Of a DNA stretch of 64,000 nt, positions 1 to 9,225 are shown in pieces (the stretch's first letter is position 1; each line of letters starts with the position of its first letter). Location: the NCBI RefSeq assembly GCF_001440395.1, contig NZ_LLXZ01000159.1:1-64000 (forward strand), read 5' to 3'. The notes under the pieces were generated by a model. That model had not been told where the DNA came from. It ran no database searches and saw only the letters and a program-made list of their open reading frames with translations. A program made the translations under genes and the position numbers. The stretch comes from Bradyrhizobium jicamae (GTDB lineage Bacteria > Pseudomonadota > Alphaproteobacteria > Rhizobiales > Xanthobacteraceae).

Positions 1-2359
1 AAGCTGGCGTTGAATGCTTGCCGTAAATTCTTCCGTATCAGTCTTCTTAGCGGCGGGAATGGACAACTTTTCGAGTCTATCCGTTAACGCGAGAGGCCGA
101 ACTTCGCTTTCAAAGCTTTCCGACAATTCTCGGAAGCGCTCGGAAAGAAATTCAAGAGTGTGAGCGTCACCTCGCGATAGTCCAAAATAGATATCGAGCT
201 CAGAAACGAAGTTTGTGAAGCGATAGTCTTCGAGCAACCACTGCAAGAAGACGCTCGATTCCCGCATTCGATGCGCGATAAAAAGCGAAGGGAAGATGTT
301 GTAACGGAAGTAGAGGAAGTTGCCTTCGTCGGCGAAGACTTTATTCTCCACAAAGTGTCGTATTAGTTTTGTAAGATCATGCTCGACCCCAATTCTCTCA
401 AAGTGATCCTTTGTCCATGAATAAATCTGCTCGTATGGCACCAAGAATATATTCTGGCGACACATCTGCTCGGCGATGAAGCCGAGATAATCAATTTGAT
501 TTCTGTAATCAAAAGAACTGCGGAAGATGTACTGAGGTTTGTACTTTTGCAGGGACGCCTCAACAAACGTTTCGATTACAGTCGAGGAGTTTATTGGATT
601 ATAGCCCTCGATACTTTCCAATACAGACAAGTAGATAGCCACATAGGCCGCTGTTTGAGGCATGCCTAGCGCCTGAAATCGAGTGTGAATCTCGTCTACA
701 ACTGTATCGGTGGGATATGCGGTCGGAAGGCGCCACTTTTCGACCAGCGCCCTAACCTTACCGCGTGTAAGAGTCTCGACCTGTAAGAGATCGTATTTCT
801 CAATTCCTATGGCGGGGCGAAGGCTGTCTGTATTTATGAGATCCAACTTGACTGCGACAATCAACCTAGCGCGCGGATAATACTGCCTGATTGCGGTCAA
901 GAAGCCGATGTGCAAGTTGTTCGTCGGATCCACGTCGTCAATTACGACCAGGAGGCGGCCGTCATCGTGGATCGGCCCCAGCTTAAACTGGCGTTGATCG
1001 CTTTCCGGTAGTGCCGCTCTCAGCGTCGAAGCTATCGAAGCTTCGTATGAAGCTCGAATTCGACGTCCATCTATAAATGCTGGTACAATGGCCTTCGGCA
1101 AATTCAAGCACTCGGAATGAACCTTCATAACAAGATAACTGAGGAGAGAAGTAGCGCCATATTCGGAGGCGCAACAAATCACAGCGTGATCGCTTGACCG
1201 AATAATATCTTCTAAAGTGACCGTTCGTTCCGGCTGGCCGTCTCATCGGCATGGGGCCTCTTTGAGATCGAAGGTTCAACGAAAGTCTCGGAAAGCAACC
1301 TGCCGGTTATTGTAACGTTCAATTCTTTCGCTACTGCATCGGCAGTCTCCAGAAGCCACAGGCATACATCATCATTTGTTGGCGGCAAGGGAAGTCCATC
1401 CCAAAATGATTTTGTATTTGGTGGGTTATAGAACGCTCCGTCGGGCGCAACGTTGGTTCCGATGTCGAACTCTTGTCGGTCAACGTAGTACGTGCGGTAC
1501 TTACCTACGATATGGGAACCATCATCAGAAATCGAAATGTAGGAGTATCCATTATACTGGCCGTCACGCTCGTAAAGGGCACCTCCTTGAACCATGAACG
1601 AGGAAGCGCTTGAAGATAGAACGACGGTTGGGTTTGGTTGGTGAACATGGCCGAAGCAATGCATCGTCGAATGCTTCGATAACATCGGAACCACCACTCT
1701 AGAGCATGACTCGGCTAAGTCCGCTATAGTGTGGTGCATGAGCGAAAAGACCTTGTGACCAGTGAATGCTTGTTGAAAAGCAGTGAGGGCTTGATTTCCT
1801 GAAAGGCTTAGTTTCCCGCGATCAAACGCAGACCCTTCGGTTCCACAGCCGTGACCGCTATTGGAGAAACAAAGCTAACTCTTTGCTTCGGGAAATTGTA
1901 GCAGTGCGCAAACGGATTGATCCATATATGTCCGCAGCGTCGCGAGAGATCAAAGAAGTCTTCACTCAATGCGCGCGCGTAGGCAACTGTTGGTGCGAGC
2001 GTAAGGTGCTGGTCAAGGCGGCTCTGAGAAGCGGCCATCGCGCCGGCCAGCTTTGTCCGCTCGTCCGCCCATTCCTTTAGAGCGCGGTGACTTACATCAT
2101 GATTGCCAGGGCACAGGATCAGCTGACTTGGCGCTAGACGGAAAACGTCGAGAAGCGGTCGAATGACCGCTTCTTCGCACTCTTTGTAAATTCCTGCTTC
2201 ATCTGGATTGTTGACCAGGTCTCCCGAAAATAAGACGAAATCTGGCGCAAACCCTGAATCATAAAGCGTTTTCGCATCGACCAACAACGATGCGGTGAGC
2301 GCCTTTTGGAACGCATTGCCTCGTGTGAAATGGAGATCCGTAATATGAATTAAGCGCAA
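1..2359 (-). pseudogene. Metallophosphoesterase-STAND NTPase protein, frameshifted and cut by the window edge
   Basis: Three consecutive reading frames together make one long protein. The first (2359 to about 1808) is a calcineurin-like phosphoesterase N-terminus with ITDLHF, FSGDLVN and CPGNHDVSH metal-site motifs. The second (about 1811 to 1212) continues it with the late histidine motif CFGHVHQ. The third (about 1242 down to base 1, running off the window) looks like a P-loop/STAND NTPase: a Walker-B-like LLVVIDDVDP is present, but the Walker A position reads YGATSLL and has no lysine. The likely start is a TTG at 2359, preceded by GAGGGG at 6 nt; an in-frame ATG lies at 2416. The two frame breaks near 1808 and 1240 inactivate it unless they are sequencing errors. 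Nucleotide-processing STAND proteins with an effector domain are often defence-related; that role is inferred. Confidence 0.6.
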
Positions 2360-2433
2360 GGTCAGCCCCTCTTTCTCAGACTGTAATTTATCCCTATTCG
2401 TTCGGGTCGGTTCCATTCAGTTGGCCCACAGCG

Positions 2434-2526
2434 GCGAGCATGCTCACACCCACGGGACGACTCTGGTGCACCGAGCCGCATTGCGTCTCGGGCATCCGGC
2501 TCTGACCCTTTTGTGAGCATGCTCGC
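2434..2526. repeat. Pair of inverted 14-bp palindromic boxes
   Basis: GCGAGCATGCTCAC at 2434-2447 and its exact reverse complement GTGAGCATGCTCGC at 2513-2526 flank a 65-bp spacer. Each box contains the palindrome GAGCATGCTC. The pair lies directly upstream of the phosphoesterase-STAND gene. It could be an operator pair or the relic of a small repeat element. The rest of the interval 2360-2727 shows nothing recognisable. Confidence 0.5.
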
Positions 2527-2727
2527 GTGACGCAATCGCCTTCCAATCTTCATTGCATTCCGGTGGCGCTGCGCGGCCCCCCTTTGCCTTCTACCTCGAT
2601 TACGAGGAAGCCCCCTTAATGCGCACAAGGGAGCGCCGCGGCGGTCAGTTTCAAGCCGACGCGCGCCGCGTGACGCATCGAGCATGCCGACATGAATCCA
2701 TCAATCCTCGCACCCGGCCGCTGGCAG

Positions 2728-3621
2728 CTACCTCGGGCGCGTCAGCAAGGAACGGATTGAGCGAGGACGCCGCCTGCAGCATTGCGGACTTAAAGCGGCA
2801 GGCAATCGCCGCGCGCCGAACGATGCTCCTTGGCCAACCGCCGTCCTGGGGCGCAGATCGAAAAACGCCTCCTCGACTACGAATTGCGCCGGCTCGCCGT
2901 GATTGCCTTCGACAAAGCCCTTCGCCACCAAAAGCGCGTGGGTATCGCGCACCAGCGCAGGGCTACCGCAAACCATGACGCGGTCATGCTGCGGATCGAA
3001 TTCCGGTAGCTCGATATCCGAAAACAGCTTGCCTGACGCGATCAGATCCGTGATCCGGCCGCTGCGAAAGGGATCGCGCGTCACGATCGGATGATAGATA
3101 AGCTGGTAGCGCACGAAATCGCCAAGCAGCTTGTCGCTTGGCAGCTTCTGCATGATCATTTCGCCATAGGCAAGCTCGGCACGGCGGCGGCAGCTGTGCA
3201 GCAGCACGACATACTTGAACCGTAGATAGGTTTCGGGATCCTTGATCACGCTGAGGAACGGAGCAAGCCCGGTGCCGGTACCGATCAGATAAAGATTGCG
3301 CCCGTCCTCGAGATTGTCGATGACTAGCGTCCCGGTCGCCTTGCGGCTGACGATGATATCGTCACCCTGCTTCAAATGCTGCAGACGCGAGGTTAAGGGA
3401 TCTTCCGGCACCTTGATCGAGAGAAATTCCAGCCGCTCCTCGTAATGGGCGCCGGCGAGGCTGTAGGTGCGCAGCAGAGGCACTTCGTCGACTTTGAGCC
3501 CGATCATGGTGAATTCCCCGCTGCGGAAGCGGAACGATGGATTTCGCGTGGTGGTGAAGCTGAAGAGATTGGTGGTCCAGTGCTGGACGCTCAGCACGCG
3601 TTCGTGGTTGAAATCGCTCAT
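2728..3621 (-). CDS. fpr: Ferredoxin--NADP+ reductase with altered C-terminus
   Basis: This is a flavoprotein of the bacterial FNR family that moves electrons between NADPH and ferredoxin or flavodoxin in the cytoplasm. The FAD-binding RTYSLAG motif is near residue 52, the NADP-binding GTGTGLAPFLS near 113, and the VMVCGSP motif near 214. ATG 3621 has the purine-rich GGAGCGGTGAG in front. Family members usually end just after a FVVE-(K/E)-AF motif at about 257 residues. Here that motif is followed by some 45 extra, low-complexity Arg-rich residues, so the original stop has been lost by an indel or recombination. With the ferredoxins at 7.8 and 16.8 kb it could supply electrons to nitrogenase; that link is inferred from proximity. 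Confidence 0.85.
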   Translation of the reverse strand: MSDFNHERVLSVQHWTTNLFSFTTTRNPSFRFRSGEFTMIGLKVDEVPLLRTYSLAGAHYEERLEFLSIKVPEDPLTSRLQHLKQGDDIIVSRKATGTLVIDNLEDGRNLYLIGTGTGLAPFLSVIKDPETYLRFKYVVLLHSCRRRAELAYGEMIMQKLPSDKLLGDFVRYQLIYHPIVTRDPFRSGRITDLIASGKLFSDIELPEFDPQHDRVMVCGSPALVRDTHALLVAKGFVEGNHGEPAQFVVEEAFFDLRPRTAVGQGASFGARRLPAALSPQCCRRRPRSIRSLLTRPR

Positions 3622-3766
3622 CTCACCGCTCCCGCGAGCTCACTTGCCGAAATCATCACGAGACTCAGGCGAGACCTAAGGGCCTGAAATAAGCTTGCAC
3701 GAGCTGCGTGCCTCTTGTTCGCGGCACTTACGTTCATCGCCTGCAACACGCCACGCATCTTGCGAA

Positions 3767-4378
3767 TCACCCTTGTTCTTCAAATTGGATTAGCGTTTTT
3801 GTTATCCCAGCGCGGCGCAATCCCAACGCGGACGAAAGGTAATCATAGGCAACTGGAAACATGTGAGCGCAATGCAAGGTCAGCGTTTGAACGTACCGAA
3901 AAAGCTGCTCTCGGATGTCAGGGCGCTCGTGCATCACCCGGCGCAAATGCTCGACACGGATCCTCTGCGCGCTTCCAGTAAAGCGTACAACAGATAGATG
4001 GATCGAAAGATGCCCTCCCACTAAGAGCGACGCGCCGACCGCCCCCTAAGGTTCCTATCATCGCCGTTTCGAGAACGTTTCCCGTTGCGACAATCCTCAG
4101 CGAGACGAGACCAGACTCTATGAAATAGACGTTATCAAGAAGCCTCCTTGCTCCTGCAGAACCATACGCTCTGTTAGGATGATCGGCTCTAAGAGTTCCG
4201 CCATTGCCTCGTGATTTGGCAGAGCGAGACCTGCCAGAATTGCACTCTTGCCAAAGAACCGCGTATCGGGACGCAGCGTATCCGCCCGGTGAAGATCAGT
4301 GTGTGCCGAACACCCGCCTGAGAGCTGCATATCCGGAGCTGCCACGCGCATCGAGGACGGCGGCCAATGGTCGGTCAT
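3767..4378 (-). pseudogene. Crp/Fnr-family regulator, fragmented
   Basis: The cyclic-nucleotide-binding-like domain and the helix-turn-helix of a Crp/Fnr-type regulator can be followed through three frames. The N-terminal part (4378 to about 4130) has AELLEPIILTERMVLQEQG. The middle part, in a second frame, reads VYFIESGLVSL. The third (4021-3767) reads EHLRRVMHERPDIREQLFRYVQ and then a degenerate recognition helix, ALGLRRAGITKTL. About 30 residues between the dimerisation helix and the recognition helix are missing. The two frame changes plus the deletion make a functional protein unlikely. The exact original start cannot be fixed. Confidence 0.6.
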
Positions 4379-4743
4379 AGTGCGGCTCGTCTGCGGATTT
4401 CTGCTGGGTCAATCCCGCTGACTGTAGCGAAATCTCAATATTGATTAATGCAATGGGCCGCGCATTGATGCTTGCATCCCGCGTTCAGTGGCAATTTTTG
4501 ACGGATTTCGACGCTGTACGCTGCCGACATGCGCGCCCGGAGTCGTCAGCGCCATCTCGTTGCCTTGCGGTGTATTCACAGACCGCTTCAAGAGTATGTT
4601 CTCTGCCCGACACATCAGCGCCAGCGCACCACATTCGTACGTAACGTACCAAGTATTTGACTTCCAGGAGCCGGCTTTTTTACACCGCGTTAGTTCGCTC
4701 CACCCATGGTTAAATCGAGACGGCTTGCATTCGGGGATGTGTT

Positions 4744-7211
4744 ATGGGTGCTGCCAGGAAGCAGTCCGCAAAAATCAATATGTTCAAAGACGTGCCGGTG
4801 CCGCGGCGCAAATGGCAGGCTGCGCTCAAGCCCGGCGAGAGCCTTCCCCGCTACGAAGACGTGATGCTCGGCAGCCTCGGCCGGCTTGCCGATCACATCG
4901 TGCTGCTCAAGAGCGATGGTGATGTCTTTGCCGTCTCGCGCGCCGGGCGCTATGCGCAGAAATGGCTCGGCGCCGAGTGCTGGAACATTTCGATGGGCAC
5001 GCTGCCGCCCGATTGCGCCACCGTCCTCGGCGAGACGGCATCGAGTGCGGTGAAGAACAGCCGTCCTCATCTTGCTTCTGGCCACTGCGTGCGCGACGGC
5101 ATGGTGCGGACCTATGACGTGTTGGCGCTGCCGACGGTGTCGCCCTGGGGCGGCATCCTTGTCGGCATTTATGTCAACGAAAGCGGAGCGCAATACAATC
5201 TCCTGGATGCGATTTTCTCCACCACTGACGACGGCGTGATCTCGCTCTCGACCATTCGCGACGCGAGCGGCAAGCCGTGCGACTTCCAGATCGTGCATCA
5301 CAATCAGAGCGCGGCAAAGTTGCTCAAAGCGTCTGCACCAAGCCTGCAGTGGCACCGTTTGAGCGAAGGCGGCCATCTGCTGTGCAACGAGGCCGTGCTT
5401 GTGCGGCTGCGCGAGGTGGTCGTGGGTGGTGGTCGCGACCAGTTCGAGATCGACTGCGATGATCGTAGCCTGCGGCTTGCCGCAACCGCCGTCAGCGACA
5501 TCCTGTCGCTGACGATTTCCGACGTTACGCCGCTGAAGCGACGCGAGGCCTCATTCCGGCTGCTGTTTGATTCCAACCCGATGCCGATGTGGGTGTTTGA
5601 TCCGGAGACCGGCGGCTTTCTCAAGGTCAATGAAGCGGCCGTGCAGCACTATGGCTACGCCCGCGAGAAATTCCTGAGCATGAAGATCCACGAGATCTGG
5701 CCGGAGGACGAGTGGGTCAGCCATGGCCAGGCGCTGCGGCATCTCGGCGACGCCTATCAATCCGAACGGGATTGGCGGCATGTGAAAGCCGACGGGCTCA
5801 GAGATTTCCGTGCTTACCTTCGGGCGGCGCCTCATCTTCGAGGGCCGCGATGCCTACCTGCTCGCGGTCGTCGACATTACCGAACGGCGCAACGCCGAAG
5901 CCCGCATAGCCTACCTGGCGCACCATGACGGTTTGACCAATCTGGCGAACCGCGTGCTTTACCAGGAGCGCCTGAAGGAGGCGCTGGGGGCAAGCCAGCT
6001 GACCAACAAGCGCGTCGGGGTGCTGTGCATCGACCTCGACCTGTTCAAGAACGTCAACGATTCTTTTGGTCATCCCATGGGCGATCGCCTGCTCAAGCAA
6101 GTGGCCGACAGACTGCGCTCGCAGCTGCGCGGCAACAGCCTGGCCGCGCGGCTCGGCGGTGACGAGTTCGCCGTCATCCTTGGCGCCGATGTGTCGCCGA
6201 ACGAGATCAGCGACTTTGCTGCTCGGCTGATCAAGGGCCTCAGCGCGCCGTACGAGATCGACGGCATTGAGATGGTGATCGGCGCTTCTATCGGCATTGC
6301 GCTGTTGCCGGGCGACGGCGCAACGAGCGAGGAGTTGATGCGCAACACCGACATGGCGCTTTATCGGGCCAAAGAGGATGGCCGCGGCGTGCACCGCTTC
6401 TTCGAGCGTGAGATGGACCGCCAAGCGCAGAAGCGCCGCGAGTTGGAGCTCGACCTGCGCCGCGCCTTTGTCAATGCCGAGTTCGAGCTACATTATCAGC
6501 CACTGGTCGATGTCGCAGCCAACCGCATTTCCGGTTTCGAGTCGCTGTTGCGCTGGCGCCATCCGGAGAAGGGCATGATCTCGCCAGCGGAGTTCATCCC
6601 GGTCGCCGAAGATATCGGGCTGATCACACCTATCGGCGAGTGGGTACTACGCGAAGCCTGCAACGAGGCGGTGAAGTGGCCTCCCGAAGTCAAGGTCGCG
6701 GTCAATCTGTCACCGGTGCAATTCCGCAGCCGCAATCTGGTGCAGGTGGTGATTTCGGCGCTGGCCAATTCGGGACTATTGCCGAAGCGACTCGAGCTTG
6801 AGATCACCGAGTCGGTGTTTTCTGGCGGAGACGAAGGCCAATCTCGCAATCTTGCATCAGCTGCGCGAGCTTGGCGTTACCATCTCTATGGACGATTTCG
6901 GCACCGGTTATTCGAGCCTGAGCTATTTGCGCAGCTTCCCCTTCGACAAAATCAAGATCGATCGTTCCTTCGTGAAAGACCTCGCCAAGCGCTCCGACTG
7001 CGTCGCCATCGTGCGCGCGATCGCGGGGTTGGGGCGTAGCCTTAACGTCACCATCACGGCGGAGGGCGTGGAAACCGTCGAGCAGTTCGATTGGCTCCGT
7101 ATCGAAGGTTGCAACGAGGTGCAAGGTTTTCTCTTCAGCGGCGCAAAGCCAGCGGCAGAGGTGGAGGAGCTGTTGTTGCGCTTCGGGGCACGCGACGTGA
7201 AGGCCGCGTAA
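4744..7211 (+). pseudogene. PAS-GGDEF-EAL cyclic-di-GMP enzyme, two frameshifts
   Basis: Three frames join into one protein of about 820 residues: an N-terminal sensory region, a PAS-like segment (FRLLFDSNPMPMWVFDPETG), a diguanylate cyclase domain with an intact RLGGDEF motif, and a phosphodiesterase domain with ESLLRW in place of EALLRW, DDFGTGYSSL and EGVET. Frame 1 covers 4744 to about 5794, frame 2 continues to about 6820 and frame 3 ends at the stop at 7211. Each break is cured by removing one base from a homopolymer (GGG at 5794-5796, TTTT at 6818-6821). It is therefore either a very recent pseudogene or a sequencing artefact. An intact form would make or degrade cyclic-di-GMP at the membrane or in the cytosol. 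Confidence 0.7.
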
Positions 7212-7784
7212 CTTTCTTCACATCGGCAATGAAGCAATCGAATGCCGCTCGCGTAGTGGACAGCCACGATTTGGTCGCAGCCGTAAAGCGGAGGAACGGC
7301 TTACAGATAGGAATTCACCCACATTTTGCGCTCGGAGCACTTGACCAAGCCATTGGGCTCGCTTCACCCGACGGAAACATCTATTTTGTACTGCCGGGCT
7401 GCGGCGCGGACGCGAACATCAGAAATCCGAAAGAAAGGCATAGTGGGTTACCATCTGTCTCGACGGCAAGCTCGAAGCGATTGAACTGATGGAGGTGCGC
7501 ATCCGAGCCGGCGTGTCATCCTGGCCGCTGTCCCGCAGGCTACCCATATGGCCGGCCGCGTGCCGTTGACGCGAGAGGAGGGGAACATCGCGTTCGCCTC
7601 TTTCAAGCAAGCCGGGACCGCGACGCTGGCCAATCCTACCGCCATCAAGAACGTTTTGCATCGCCGCGATGAGGAAACGCGCGAACAGGGAATTTGAGTG
7701 ATCCACTCCCCTTCGGGGCAGGGCCGGCCGAGGGGCTCATCCGCGAGCGCAGCACAGAAAGAATCCCCCTCGCCCATGCTTGGT
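7212..7784. other. No confident gene; possible coding debris
   Basis: No complete family was recognised between the GGDEF/EAL gene and ferredoxin III. On the plus strand the stretch 7480-7697 shows patchy protein-like sequence in changing frames, ending in VPLTREEGNIAFASFKQAG and a stop at 7695-7697. This suggests the 3' remnant of a gene that I cannot name. Confidence 0.3.
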
Positions 7785-7818
7785 GTCTACCTCACCCCGC
7801 TCCACGGGTGCGGTAGAC
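7785..7818 (-). terminator. Hairpin after the nif operon
   Basis: An imperfect hairpin lies just beyond the stop of ferredoxin III. The arms are GTCTACC (7785-7791) and GGTAGAC (7812-7818), with an inner CACCC/GGGTG pairing. No T tract follows, so it may protect the 3' end of the nif mRNA rather than terminate transcription by itself. Confidence 0.4.
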
Positions 7819-7828
7819 AGAGCCGCCG

Positions 7829-8125
7829 CTAAGCCGCTTCCGCCGTGGCGGGCACGTGCGTCTGGCAGTCCATCGGGCAGACTCGGGCGCAGGCGCCGCA
7901 GCCGATGCAGGCGCCCTGGTCATTCATCACGATAATCTTCTTCTCGATCTCATCGTCGTCATCATCGAGATCGACAAGCGCGCCCTCCTCGTTGATCCCC
8001 TTCAACGTCATGACGTTCCGACCGCAGACCTTGAAGCAGCGGCCACAGCCGATGCAGTGGTTGACATCGATCGAGATCAGGTAATCGGGCGTCCAGTTCC
8101 GACCATCGCGCGTTGCAAATGACAT
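7829..8125 (-). CDS. fdxB: Ferredoxin III, nif-specific
   Basis: This is a 98-residue two-cluster bacterial ferredoxin of the nif-associated type. The first cluster motif is CIGCGRCFKVC near residues 24-34. An acidic insertion (DLDDDDDE) follows, and then the second motif CIGCGACARVCP near 73-84. It is the last gene of the nifDKENX series on the minus strand, 12 nt after the DUF683 gene, with an AAGGGGACC ribosome-binding site before ATG 8125. In diazotrophs this family is thought to carry electrons for nitrogenase or for FeMo-cofactor assembly. The length and motifs are normal. Confidence 0.93.
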   Translation of the reverse strand: MSFATRDGRNWTPDYLISIDVNHCIGCGRCFKVCGRNVMTLKGINEEGALVDLDDDDDEIEKKIIVMNDQGACIGCGACARVCPMDCQTHVPATAEAA

Positions 8126-8137
8126 GCTTGGGTCCCC

Positions 8138-8338
8138 TTACGTCTTTTCCAGTGCCTTCAGATCCTCGCGCTTTCGCTCGAGCACGGCAAAGGCATCGTG
8201 CGTCTTTTGCGCCACCGCCATGATCGAAGTCCAGTTGACGGGCAATTCCTCCGAAAGGTCGTGCAGATCCATCTTGGCCTGCGTGGCCTTGGTCGACAGC
8301 TTTTTTATTTCTGCTTTCAGCGTCTCAAGTTCGCTCAT
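8138..8338 (-). CDS. DUF683 / CCE_0567-family nitrogen-fixation protein
   Basis: A 66-residue, highly charged helical protein that matches the small DUF683 (CCE_0567) family regularly found next to the NifX-associated gene in nif operons. The sequence is mostly heptad-like helices (LKAEIKKLSTKATQAKMDL), consistent with the helical-hairpin fold known for this family. It sits 10 nt after the NifX-associated gene and 12 nt before fdxB, with GAGGGG as ribosome-binding site. A metal-binding or assembly role has been proposed for the family; nothing in this copy is unusual. Confidence 0.85.
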   Translation of the reverse strand: MSELETLKAEIKKLSTKATQAKMDLHDLSEELPVNWTSIMAVAQKTHDAFAVLERKREDLKALEKT

Positions 8339-8348
8339 GCGCTGCCCC

Positions 8349-8822
8349 TCAATAGTTCGCCACGTCGGGAAATTTCCGGATCATCTTGATGCCGCTTCTG
8401 ACATATTTGCCACCCTCGGCGGCCAGCTTTGAGTGATTGTCGAAGCCGAAGCGATGCATATCGCGCAGCTGCTTGCTTATTACGATCAGCCGGCCGCCGA
8501 TCAGTACCATGCGGCCAAAGCCTTCATGGTGCATCTTCAGCATCGGCTGGATCATCACACCCGTCGCCTTCTCGATCGAGAGTGCAACCGCATTGAAGAA
8601 CAGCTCCAACCGCCAGACCGTATCCGGATCGGGATCGCCGACGATCGGCAAGGCGCGCCGCTTCTCCCTATCGAGTATGTAGGGCTCGAGCAGATCGACA
8701 TCGCTCTTGTCTTCCCAGGCGCCATGCATGTCCTGAGCGCGCCAGATCTTGACCAGCTCTTTGACGAACGGCGCATCGAGAGCGACGTTCTTGGCTTGCA
8801 GTATTTCTACTGTCTCAGTCAT
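8349..8822 (-). CDS. NifX-associated nitrogen fixation protein (DUF269)
   Basis: A 157-residue protein of the DUF269 NifX-associated family, recognised by the KIWRAQDMHGAWE and GFGRMVLIGGRLIVISK stretches. It follows nifX with only 7 nt between the genes and carries GAGGAC before ATG 8822. Members always accompany nifX or nifB-type genes and are presumed to help FeMo-cofactor synthesis or delivery; the precise biochemical role is not established. Length is normal for the family. Confidence 0.9.
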   Translation of the reverse strand: MTETVEILQAKNVALDAPFVKELVKIWRAQDMHGAWEDKSDVDLLEPYILDREKRRALPIVGDPDPDTVWRLELFFNAVALSIEKATGVMIQPMLKMHHEGFGRMVLIGGRLIVISKQLRDMHRFGFDNHSKLAAEGGKYVRSGIKMIRKFPDVANY

Positions 8823-8829
8823 ATCGTCC

Positions 8830-9225
8830 TCATTTTTCGAAATCGAACGTGCGCTCCTGGCCCTTTGCCAGCGCCTTGCGCAGCCACGGAGGCGGCGTAC
8901 CCTTCAGCACGAGTTGGAGCTTTTCGAGCAACGCCAGGATGTTCTCGGGCTTGTCCACCTTGATGGGATGTATATTGTTCGCCACCACCCGCGCGGCGGC
9001 GGATCCGCCGATGGCAACGACATAGAGGATAGTGCAATCCTTGATCGCCTCGACCTTGGGCGCAAGCTTGTCTTCGTTACCGTCTTCCTTGAGATCGCCG
9101 TCGAACTGAACCGCTTTCAGAAACACGTGCCCGTCCGGCCAAACATCATAGATGGCAATGTTCTTGGCCCAGCCGAAATGCGCATCGACGCGCGTCAAGT
9201 CCTGGGTAGCGAATGCGACTTTCAT
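8830..9225 (-). CDS. nifX: NifX, FeMo-cofactor carrier protein
   Basis: A 131-residue NifX/NifB-like domain protein: MKVAFATQD at the N-terminus and VVAIGGSAAARVVANNIHPIKV in the core are typical. NifX binds FeMo-cofactor precursors (NifB-co, VK-cluster) and passes them between NifB, NifEN and apo-nitrogenase. The start codon overlaps the nifN stop (ATGA, 9222-9225), indicating translational coupling. Confidence 0.93.
   Translation of the reverse strand: MKVAFATQDLTRVDAHFGWAKNIAIYDVWPDGHVFLKAVQFDGDLKEDGNEDKLAPKVEAIKDCTILYVVAIGGSAAARVVANNIHPIKVDKPENILALLEKLQLVLKGTPPPWLRKALAKGQERTFDFEK

Noticed and set aside
7480..7697. Gene between the GGDEF/EAL gene and ferredoxin III
   Set aside because: Protein-like stretches change frame and no family or start signal could be recognised.
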